Source: Planctomycetaceae bacterium UBA4732
GTDB taxonomy: Bacteria > Planctomycetota > Planctomycetia > Gemmatales > Gemmataceae
Length of the DNA: 13,639 nucleotides
Direction of reading: 5' to 3'
Assembly: GCA_002404095.1 (NCBI GenBank)
Contig: DHJA01000016.1
Location: 47,068-60,706 of the forward strand
This document shows positions 1 through 7,542 of the stretch, piece by piece (position 1 is the first letter of the stretch; every line of letters starts with the position of its first letter). The position numbers were made by a program, and so were the translations under genes. A model generated the notes under the pieces. The model did no database searches, was not told the origin of the DNA, and saw nothing but the letters and a program-made list of their open reading frames with translations.

Positions 1-9
1 GCTCGCCGT

Positions 10-30
10 TCCTCACGCGGAGCGTGAGGA
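10..30. repeat. short palindrome downstream of the kinase gene
   Basis: A perfect 9-bp inverted repeat (10-18 with 22-30) around a 3-nt loop, GGA. It lies about 70 nt beyond the kinase stop codon. A second, weaker inverted repeat, AGTAC/GTACT, follows at 30-34 and 44-48. On the minus strand the hairpin has no T-run after it, so a rho-independent terminator is not well supported. A dispersed intergenic palindrome is equally likely. Confidence 0.5.
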
Positions 31-100
31 GTACATTTTGAAAGTACTGGTTAGGGAGCGGTGGCGTCACGTAGCTCAGACTCTGCGACAGGGCGCCGCC

Positions 101-1861
<1,761 letters not shown>

Positions 1862-1875
1862 TTCATCACTCCTGA

Positions 1876-2904
1876 TTATCGGTGGCGCCAACTCGGCTCC
1901 TGGTCGAGCGACGCCTGCGTGAAACGCCGCAGGGCGCGGATCGTCTTGCCGTAGATGACGATGGCGGAGGAGGAGAGGTGGGCGCCAGGCGGCGTGTCCA
2001 TGAACGGCATAAACTTGTCGGGGAAGCCAGGCATGGTGCAACCGATACAGATGCCGCCGACGTTAGGGCAGCCGCCGATGCCGCCCATCCAGCCGCGCTT
2101 GCCGACGTTGCACTGCACCACCGGACCCCAACAGCCCAACTTGACGATGCAGCGGGGAGAGCCGTACTCGGCGGCGAATTCGGCCTGCTCGTAGTAACCG
2201 CCGCGGTCGCACCCCTCGTGGACGGTCTGGCCGAATAGCCACGTCGGCCGCAGGCGGTCGTCCAGGGGGATCATCGGCGCCCGGCCGGCCGCCTGGTAGA
2301 GCAGGTAGAGCAACGTTTCCATGAAATTGTCCGGTTGCACCGGGCAGCCGGGCACGTTCACGATGGGGAGGCCCGCTTTCGATTTCCAGTCCCACCCCAG
2401 GTAGTCGGCCAGCCCCATGCAGCCGGTCGGGTTGCCCTCCATCGCGTGGATGCCGCCGAAGGCCGCGCAGGTGCCGGCCGTCATCACCGCCCAGGCGTGT
2501 CGGGCCAGCCGGTCGATCCAGTCGCAGGTGGGGATCGGTTGCCCCGTGGCCGGATCGACTCCCAGCGCGGCCCAGTAGCCCTCGGCCTTATTGTGTTCGT
2601 TAGGTATCGACCCCTCGATGACGAGGATAAACGGCCCGAGCCGCCCGTCGGCGGCTAGATGGAACGGCTTGAGGAAGTCGTCGCCGTTGGCGTAGGCCAG
2701 GACGGGGTTGTGGAGGCGCACGCGCGGCAGGCCGGGGATGGCGCCGAGGAGAACATCCTCGATGGCCGGCTGCGTGGCGGCGGTAATGGAAACGGTGTCG
2801 CCGTCACAGCTCAGGCCCGCGGTGATCCAAAGGATGTCCAACTCGGGAACGGCCGGCGCCGCCTGGGCGCCGCGGCCGTGAGGGGTCGTCGCGTCGGCGG
2901 TCAT
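1876..2904 (-). CDS. hhyS: [NiFe]-hydrogenase small subunit, group 1h (actinobacterial type)
   Basis: The iron-sulfur electron-transfer subunit of an uptake hydrogenase, 342 residues, a normal length for the family. The text matches group 1h (formerly group 5) small subunits closely: LWITAGLSCDGD near the N-terminus, EGSIPNE, GTCAAFGGIHAMEGNPTG, NVPGCPVQPDN, TVHEGCDRGGYYEQ, GCWGPVVQCN, CIGCTMPGFPDKFMPFMD, and an EPSWRH tail. Likely ligands: proximal cluster C33, D36, C146, C187; distal H229, C232, C252, C258; medial C265, C279, C286, C289. Asp in place of the usual second Cys of CxxC is a hallmark described for the actinobacterial-type enzyme of Ralstonia eutropha. There is no Tat signal, as is usual for this group. 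Known group 1h enzymes oxidise H2 at atmospheric trace levels. The start at 2904 follows GGGAGGG by 4 nt; ATG codons further upstream lack homology. The large subunit does not follow, and a histidine kinase gene does instead. Confidence 0.95.
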   Translation of the reverse strand: MTADATTPHGRGAQAAPAVPELDILWITAGLSCDGDTVSITAATQPAIEDVLLGAIPGLPRVRLHNPVLAYANGDDFLKPFHLAADGRLGPFILVIEGSIPNEHNKAEGYWAALGVDPATGQPIPTCDWIDRLARHAWAVMTAGTCAAFGGIHAMEGNPTGCMGLADYLGWDWKSKAGLPIVNVPGCPVQPDNFMETLLYLLYQAAGRAPMIPLDDRLRPTWLFGQTVHEGCDRGGYYEQAEFAAEYGSPRCIVKLGCWGPVVQCNVGKRGWMGGIGGCPNVGGICIGCTMPGFPDKFMPFMDTPPGAHLSSSAIVIYGKTIRALRRFTQASLDQEPSWRHR

Positions 2905-2932
2905 TGCTCCCTCCCAGGATCGTGTTGGGAAG

Positions 2933-2961
2933 ATTGTCGCACCTTTCACCGCCGTCCGCAA
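2933..2961 (-). promoter_or_regulatory. possible promoter for hhyS and the kinase gene
   Basis: On the minus strand TTGCGG (2956-2961) and GACAAT (2933-2938) are separated by exactly 17 nt and lie 28 nt before the hhyS ATG. The matches to sigma70 consensus are only 3/6 and 4/6, so spacing is the main support. The 124-nt gap after the amidohydrolase stop makes an independent promoter here reasonable. Confidence 0.3.
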
Positions 2962-3028
2962 CCGGAAAGCAGGGCGTCGCGCGTGGTCGCGAGGTCGCGT
3001 AAGCGCCCGGAGTTCGACGCCGCCGAGG

Positions 3029-3955
3029 TTAATCCTCCGATAGTCCATAAAAACGCACCGCATTGTCGGCGAACAGCTTCTTCTGCTCCTCCGTCTTGCG
3101 TTCGGCCACGATGCTCTTGAGCGCCTCGACCCATTGCTTATAAGTCGCCGCCTTGGTGCAGACCGGCCAGTCGCCGCCGAACATCACGCGGTCGGGGCCG
3201 AATACTTCCATCGTGTGATTGACAAATGGCGCTAGATCATCGGCCGTCCATTTGCCCGGCTCCCACGACGCCACGATGCCGGACACCTTGCAGACCACGT
3301 TTTTCCTTTTCGCCACTTCCGCGATGCCTTTTTGCCATTGCGTAGGGTCTTTGGCGTGGATGTCCGGGTTGCCGCAGTGGTCGAGTATGAACCGAGTGTC
3401 GGGGCAGGCGTCGATGAGCTTGGCCGCATCAGTCAACTCTTTGCCGCGCATACACAAATCGAAGCTCTTACCCAACTCGCCCAGCAGGCGGACGCCTTTG
3501 ATGAACTTCTCGTCGAGGCAAGTGCCTGGCGGCGTACTTTCCGCGTGCAGCACTTGGCGCACGCCTTTGATCGTATCGCTGTCTTTGAACTGGCGGATGT
3601 ACTTGGGAAAGGCGTCGGACGCCGGCCGGCCGGAGATCACGGCCGCGACCATTGGATTGTCAGCCCGCTGGCACAGGCCGATGACGTATTCGGCCTCCTT
3701 GTTCTGCTGTTCCGGCGCCACGTCCACTTCCATGTAGATCGTCTTGACGACGTTAAGGCCAGCGGTGGCCGCTAGGTAGTCGCTCATGACGTGGTTCTTG
3801 TTGAAGACGTCGCCCTCTTTCAACCACGGCAGACGAAATTTGGTCAGATCCCAGAGGTGCTGATGGGTGTCCACAATGGGGAGCATGGGTGTACTCTTTC
3901 CTACGGCGGCTACCGTCGCGGCGGCCGCGGCGGACAGGAACTGTCTACGGTCCAT
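3029..3955 (-). CDS. amidohydrolase-2 family protein with Tat-like signal
   Basis: A TIM-barrel metal-dependent hydrolase of the amidohydrolase_2 / COG3618 type (lactonase and decarboxylase relatives), 308 residues. The N-terminus MDRRQFLSAAAAATVAAVG is a short twin-arginine signal, predicting export. Metal and active-site motifs: DTHQHLW (H31, H33), LDHCGNP (H193), and GGDWPVC with D262. Full length for the family. The substrate cannot be read from sequence; relatives act on sugar lactones and cyclic carboxylic acids, and many planctomycete paralogues are uncharacterised. It lies on the same strand as hhyS, 124 nt upstream, but nothing links the two functionally. The start at 3955 is chosen because the Tat motif begins directly there; the SD is weak (AAGAGAA). 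Alternative: a non-enzymatic paralogue, though the metal ligands look intact. Confidence 0.9.
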   Translation of the reverse strand: MDRRQFLSAAAAATVAAVGKSTPMLPIVDTHQHLWDLTKFRLPWLKEGDVFNKNHVMSDYLAATAGLNVVKTIYMEVDVAPEQQNKEAEYVIGLCQRADNPMVAAVISGRPASDAFPKYIRQFKDSDTIKGVRQVLHAESTPPGTCLDEKFIKGVRLLGELGKSFDLCMRGKELTDAAKLIDACPDTRFILDHCGNPDIHAKDPTQWQKGIAEVAKRKNVVCKVSGIVASWEPGKWTADDLAPFVNHTMEVFGPDRVMFGGDWPVCTKAATYKQWVEALKSIVAERKTEEQKKLFADNAVRFYGLSED

Positions 3956-3974
3956 GAGAGGATTCTCTTGAGGT

Positions 3975-3993
3975 TCGCATTCACGCTATGCGA
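3975..3993. promoter_or_regulatory. small inverted repeat before the amidohydrolase start
   Basis: TCGCAT (3975-3980) and ATGCGA (3988-3993) form a perfect 6-bp inverted repeat with a 7-nt spacer, 19 nt upstream of the amidohydrolase ATG. It could be an operator half-site pair or a leader hairpin, but a stem this short may be chance. Confidence 0.22.
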
Positions 3994-4045
3994 GATACCT
4001 TAGCGGATTTGGGGTCGAGGCTAAAGGGAAAACCGTAGGGATTGC

Positions 4046-4208
4046 TGCGGTCTTTGCCCCCGGACTCAGGAGTACCTTCGCCCGGGGCTTTAGGTGGATC
4101 GCCCTCCGGACTCAAGCCGCGGAGGCTTCCCTGGTCTTGGAGCCCCTTAGGGCGACTGAGCTAAAGCCCCGGGCGAAGGTACTCCTGAGTCCGGGGGCGA
4201 AGACCGCA
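4046..4208. repeat. palindromic element, copy 1 (48-nt arms)
   Basis: A 163-bp element with inverted-repeat arms at 4046-4093 and 4161-4208 that match at 47 of 48 positions. The 67-nt centre contains a second hairpin, CCTCCG (4103-4108) with CGGAGG (4120-4125), and a CGCCCT/AGGGCG pair (4100-4105 with 4149-4154) that competes with it for two bases. A sequence relative stands at 7184-7340 in the same orientation and shares the core CCCCGGACTCA...CGCCCGGGGCTTTA plus most of the centre. It lies between divergently transcribed genes. It has no coding capacity for a transposase. It could be a MITE-like non-autonomous element or DNA for a structured RNA. A weak ATTG flanks both sides (4041-4044, 4208-4211), not enough to call a target duplication. 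Confidence 0.9.
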
Positions 4209-4237
4209 TTGTCACGTCAACGCCGGCCGACGATAAT
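4209..4237 (+). promoter_or_regulatory. sigma70-like promoter of the SprT-like gene
   Basis: TTGTCA (4209-4214), a 17-nt spacer, and GATAAT (4232-4237): 5/6 and 5/6 matches with ideal spacing. Transcription would start near 4244, giving a leader of about 60 nt before the ATG at 4307. The -35 box begins at the base after the palindromic element ends, so the element is not within this transcript. Confidence 0.6.
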
Positions 4238-4306
4238 CTCTAAATGGGCGCCGGGCCGCTGCCTGGGCAAGTCATTAACCCCCTTTGAATCACGGTTTTA
4301 TCCGCT

Positions 4307-5125
4307 ATGTCTCCTTCACCCCCCGCCCAAGACGACGATTCGCTGAAGCGTCAGATGGCCAGCCTTCTCTATGCGCCCACAGAGATCGCCGAGAAAACGT
4401 GCGCCGTCTACGACGACTTTCTCCGCCAGTCGCCGCGCGTCCATGACGGCGACTTCGCCCATCTCGTCGCGCCCGACCTGGCGCTCCTGTTCGATCTCTA
4501 CGACTGCCGGTTCTTTGCGCATAGTCTGAGCCGACTCCTCGCCGCCAGCGGCAACCCGTTGTCCTTCCGCATGTCACGGCGCCTCACGCGCACCGCCGGG
4601 ACCACGACTCGGTTTCCGCCGCGCCGCTCTCCGGCCGGGATGCCGCCGATGCCCGCGCGCTATGAGATCGCCATTTCCGCGGCGCTGTTGTTCCAGACTT
4701 TCGCCGATGTGCAACGGCCAGTGCGCGTCAACGGATTGCTCTGCCGCGACCGAGTGGAAGCGTTGCAGCGTATCTTTGAGCATGAACTGCTGCACCTGCT
4801 GGAAATGCTGATCTGGTCGAAGTCCAGCTGCGCGGCGCCCCAATTTAAGGCGTTGGCTTGGGGCTATTTCGGCCACACGGAAACCAAGCACGATCTCATT
4901 ACTCAGCACGAAAGGGCGTCCAATCATTTCGGAGTGCGCGTCGGCGACCGCGTGGCGTTCGTGTTCGAGGGTGTGCGTCACGTCGGCGTCGTCAACCGCA
5001 TTACGCAAAGAGCTACAGTTTTGGTAGAAAATATCAGCGGGGTCGCGTACACAAACGGCAAACGCTACCGGAAGTTCTACATTCCCCTCGGACATCTGGA
5101 GAAGGCGCCGGCCGCTCCGCCGTGA
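4307..5125 (+). CDS. SprT-like zinc metalloprotease domain protein
   Basis: A 272-residue protein with the zinc-protease motif HELLH at 159-163 (catalytic E160) in the context RIFEHELLHLLEMLIW, preceded by the region YEIAISAALLFQTF and followed by GYFGHTETKH, where H190 or H195 could be the third zinc ligand. This order fits SprT-like families, whose eukaryotic relatives (Spartan, Wss1) cut DNA-protein crosslinks; the bacterial role is poorly known. Residues about 209-260 (VRVGDRVAFVFEGVRHVGVV) look like a small beta-barrel of KOW/SH3 type, possibly a nucleic-acid or peptide contact. A basic stretch at 90-107 separates the N-terminal helical part. No signal peptide, so probably cytoplasmic. 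No SD before the ATG, common in planctomycetes. It ends 20 nt before the cytochrome gene and could share its transcript, though an enzyme of DNA or protein repair beside a secreted cytochrome is an odd pairing. Confidence 0.8.
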   Translation: MSPSPPAQDDDSLKRQMASLLYAPTEIAEKTCAVYDDFLRQSPRVHDGDFAHLVAPDLALLFDLYDCRFFAHSLSRLLAASGNPLSFRMSRRLTRTAGTTTRFPPRRSPAGMPPMPARYEIAISAALLFQTFADVQRPVRVNGLLCRDRVEALQRIFEHELLHLLEMLIWSKSSCAAPQFKALAWGYFGHTETKHDLITQHERASNHFGVRVGDRVAFVFEGVRHVGVVNRITQRATVLVENISGVAYTNGKRYRKFYIPLGHLEKAPAAPP

Positions 5126-5145
5126 ATCCCATGAAGACATAACCC

Positions 5146-6666
5146 ATGCGCACGCTCTTCCTCGCTTTGGTTGTCTGCGTCGTCGCGGCGGGATGCGGCC
5201 GTCGCGCCGCGACGACGGTCGCCGTCGCCGAACTCAGCGGTAGAGTGATGGACGCCGACGGCCCCGTCGGCGCGGCCAACGTCCGCCTTCAGGCGACGCC
5301 TCATCACACGACCACCGGCGCCGACGGCTATTTTCACATCCCCAATGTCTCTGATGCGACGTATGTCACTGCCTGGAAGGAAGGCACGTTCATCGGCTTT
5401 AGCCGATCCGACGCCTCGCCGCTGCGCATCCTGTTGAAACCGCTGCCCGCCAAGGACGACCCTTCTTATAAGTGGATCGGTCCCGGTCCAGACGATAAGG
5501 CGGATCAGAATTGTTCCCGATGTCATGCGGAAATCTATAAAGAATGGTCCGCCAGCGCCCACAGTCGTTCCGCGACCGGCCGCCATTTCCGCAACCTATA
5601 CGACGGTACGAGCTGGACCGGCAAGGCCGGCGTCGGTTGGAGCTTGCTCGACGAACACCCCACCGGCGCCGGCGTCTGCACGTCCTGCCACGCCCCGGCC
5701 GTTGCCGACGACGACCCGGCCCAGTTCGACTTGCGCGAACTGCGCGGCACGGCCGCGCAAGGCGTACATTGCGACTACTGCCACAAGATCAATGGCGTCG
5801 GCGACGGCAAAATCGGCCTGACCCACGGTCGATTCAATCTGCGTCTGCTCAGGCCGGCGGAGGGACAGATATTCCTCGGCCCGCTCGACGACGCGACGCG
5901 CGGCGACGACGCCTTCTCGTCCTTTTACCACGACAGCAAGTACTGCGCTTCGTGCCATGAGGGCGTGGTGTTCGGCGTCCACGTTTACAGCACCTATTCG
6001 GAGTGGAAAGAAAGTCCGGCGTACAAAGAGGGCCGGCAGTGCCAGGACTGTCATATGGCGCCGACCGGCCGCATGACGAACATCGCGCCAGGCAACGGCG
6101 GCGTGGAGCGCGAGGCGCGGACGCTGGGCAATCATCTCCTATTCGACGGCGATCAGGATGCGATGTTGCGCCGATGTCTACAGGCGTCGGTGGAATGCCA
6201 GCGAAGCGAAGACGGCGTGCGCGCCACGGTGCGTCTCTGGACGGAGGGAGCGGGCCATCGCGTCCCGACCGGATTCATTGACAAACATCTGATCCTGATC
6301 GTTGAGAGCGAGGACGCGGCGGGGAAATCGGTCGCCCTACTTTCCGGCCCAAGGCTGCCGTCCGCCGCGGGGAAGGAGCTGGAAGGCCGACCGGGCAAGC
6401 TGTACGCCAAGCTGCTCCGAGATTTCGATGGCCATAGTCCCGCCCCCTTCTGGAACGCCGACCCGGACGCGGTAGATACACGCCTGGCGCCAGGCCGCAA
6501 CGATGAGACGGTGTTTGACTTCCCGCCGGAGTTGATGAAGGTCCGCGTTCGCGTGTTGTACCGACGATTCTGGCAGGAAGTCGGCCGAAGCAAGGGTTGG
6601 CCGGACGCGGATGTGTCCGTTTGGGAATGCACGATTCAACCTGCCGATGCGCCGCATTCACCCTGA
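5146..6666 (+). CDS. pentaheme c-type cytochrome lipoprotein (cytochrome c554-like)
   Basis: A 506-residue exported electron carrier. The N-terminus (LFLALVVCVVAAGC) is a signal peptide with a plausible lipobox ending at C17, so it is probably anchored in a membrane. Residues about 28-98 resemble a carboxypeptidase-regulatory / TonB-plug-like beta-sandwich (ELSGRVMDADGPVGAANVRL, TTTGADGYFHIPNV). Five CxxCH haem sites follow: CSRCH (123-127), CTSCH (178-182), CDYCH (209-213), CASCH (267-271), CQDCH (299-303), with distal-ligand candidates among the many His between them. The C-terminal 200 residues have no haem site and carry GHRVPTGF (370-377), a motif I associate with cytochrome c554-like multihaem proteins of planctomycetes and other dissimilatory bacteria. 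The partner and reaction are unknown; electron transfer or a small-molecule oxidoreductase are both possible. A three-codon reading frame (ATG AAG ACA TAA, 5131-5142) sits between the upstream stop and this start. Confidence 0.88.
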   Translation: MRTLFLALVVCVVAAGCGRRAATTVAVAELSGRVMDADGPVGAANVRLQATPHHTTTGADGYFHIPNVSDATYVTAWKEGTFIGFSRSDASPLRILLKPLPAKDDPSYKWIGPGPDDKADQNCSRCHAEIYKEWSASAHSRSATGRHFRNLYDGTSWTGKAGVGWSLLDEHPTGAGVCTSCHAPAVADDDPAQFDLRELRGTAAQGVHCDYCHKINGVGDGKIGLTHGRFNLRLLRPAEGQIFLGPLDDATRGDDAFSSFYHDSKYCASCHEGVVFGVHVYSTYSEWKESPAYKEGRQCQDCHMAPTGRMTNIAPGNGGVEREARTLGNHLLFDGDQDAMLRRCLQASVECQRSEDGVRATVRLWTEGAGHRVPTGFIDKHLILIVESEDAAGKSVALLSGPRLPSAAGKELEGRPGKLYAKLLRDFDGHSPAPFWNADPDAVDTRLAPGRNDETVFDFPPELMKVRVRVLYRRFWQEVGRSKGWPDADVSVWECTIQPADAPHSP

Positions 6667-6676
6667 GCCGAGCGAC

Positions 6677-6692
6677 AAAGGCGCCGCCTTTT
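6677..6692 (+). terminator. possible terminator after the cytochrome gene
   Basis: AAAGGC (6677-6682), loop GCC, GCCTTT (6686-6691) and one more T, beginning 11 nt after the stop. The stem is short and the U-tract is only four bases and partly in the stem, so it is a weak call. The 262 bases from here to the next gene hold no reading frame I can support. Confidence 0.35.
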
Positions 6693-6954
6693 GATGCACC
6701 CGTGTTGCTTTTCGGCGCAAGTCTCAAGTCGCCTGCCATTCCTGCCGATAACGATAAAGGGTCGCTTCCGGCTGTCCGGAACGTTTTCCACGGTCATTCG
6801 ACCCATCTGAGACGAATCCATCGGCTCGCGGCGCGTTCGGGAACATCAACGGCGCCGGAATTGCCCTGTCTCACGCCAACGCACGGGCGCCGGGAAAATG
6901 GTAGTGTTTTCAGGGAGGGATTCGTTCCCGTTCTAACGAGAAAAGGCGTCAACG

Positions 6955-7158
6955 ATGAGCCATAGCAGTTACCTCACCTTAATCAACCGCGGCCGCAAGG
7001 CCGGCCTTGGCACCCGCGAGTTATATGCGGCCATGTCCACGCGGCCTTCCGAGGGCGTCGATGAGGCGCCCGGCCAGGTCGATGGCAATGGCTTTGTCTC
7101 GACGTACAACCAGCAGGGCAAGCGCGTCTACCGCCCGACCGGCGGGGCAAGCGCCTGA
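6955..7158 (+). CDS. small conserved-looking protein, function unknown
   Basis: A 67-residue soluble protein, starting MSHSSYLTLINRGRKAGLG and ending in a GFVSTYNQQGKRVYRP stretch. I recall similar short proteins in planctomycete genomes, but cannot name a family. An AAAGG motif stands 8 nt before the ATG, one of the better SDs in the window, which supports translation. It has no Cys, no membrane segment and no recognisable catalytic motif; the basic N-terminal half and aromatic C-terminal half could suit a nucleic-acid or protein adaptor, which is only a guess. It stands alone, about 290 nt after the cytochrome gene and just before the second palindromic element. Confidence 0.65.
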   Translation: MSHSSYLTLINRGRKAGLGTRELYAAMSTRPSEGVDEAPGQVDGNGFVSTYNQQGKRVYRPTGGASA

Positions 7159-7183
7159 CAACTCACGTCGAAGTCTGAAACCA

Positions 7184-7340
7184 TCCTCGCACCCCGGACT
7201 CACGAGTACGTTCGCCCGGGGCTTTATTTGGTTCGCCCTCCAGACTCAGGCTGGAGATGCTTCTCATGTCTTGGAGCCTGGTTTAAGGCGACTGAAATAA
7301 AGCCCCGGGCGAAGGTACTCCTGAGTCCGGGGTGCGAGGA
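7184..7340. repeat. palindromic element, copy 2 (46-nt arms)
   Basis: A 157-bp element with inverted arms 7184-7229 and 7295-7340 matching at 44 of 46 positions. The core and most of the 65-nt centre match copy 1 at 4046-4208 in the same orientation. The inner hairpin is CTCCAG (7238-7243) with CTGGAG (7251-7256); relative to copy 1 its fifth pair has changed from G-C to A-T, keeping pairing. The outermost 8 bp (TCCTCGCA/TGCGAGGA) differ in sequence from the outer 11 bp of copy 1 yet are also fully paired. An open reading frame runs through its right arm into the helicase gene; that part should not be regarded as protein. Confidence 0.9.
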
Positions 7341-7391
7341 CGCCTCATTCGAGAGTCCCGCCATAACCTGCCCCGACTTGGCGCCGCTGTA

Positions 7392-7522
7392 TATAATGAA
7401 AGATCGTCTTAGCTCCCAAGGCATGTTTGTCGCTCGCGGCGCCCTGGGGACTTCGGCTTGCACGGCCTATCCGAACCCACTACACTTCCGTTTTGGGGCT
7501 GGACGGCCCAAGGGTGGAACCC
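7392..7522 (+). promoter_or_regulatory. leader region of the XPB operon with a -10-like box
   Basis: The 384 bases between the 67-aa gene and the helicase hold the palindromic element (7184-7340) and then 202 bases of apparent leader. A perfect TATAAT stands at 7392-7397, without a convincing -35 box at 16-18 nt upstream. A small hairpin GGGT-GGA-ACCC (7512-7522) lies 20 nt before the ATG; there is no clear SD. Transcription from this box would exclude the palindromic element. Confidence 0.35.
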
Positions 7523-7542
7523 TCCTACCGGATTCACACAGC

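Noticed and set aside
1862..2041. Longer N-terminus for the kinase from an ATG at 2041
   Set aside because: It would overlap hhyS by 166 nt, encodes sequence unlike a sensor domain, and the GTG at 1861 has AGGAG 7 nt upstream.
2905..3063. Longer N-terminus for hhyS from 3063
   Set aside because: It overlaps the amidohydrolase end, does not resemble group 1h N-termini, and ATG 2904 has a strong GGGAGGG site.
4137..4346. 69-codon frame leading into the SprT-like gene
   Set aside because: It is mostly repeat arm sequence and overlaps the promoter and the SprT start in another frame.
5131..5142. Three-codon frame ATG AAG ACA TAA as a possible regulatory mini-gene
   Set aside because: It is too short to separate from chance and has no SD.
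7228..7542. 105-residue N-terminal extension of the XPB helicase
   Set aside because: It is translation of the palindromic element and leader; the peptide KPRAKVLLSPG also arises from the first element copy at about 4160, showing it is repeat-derived.
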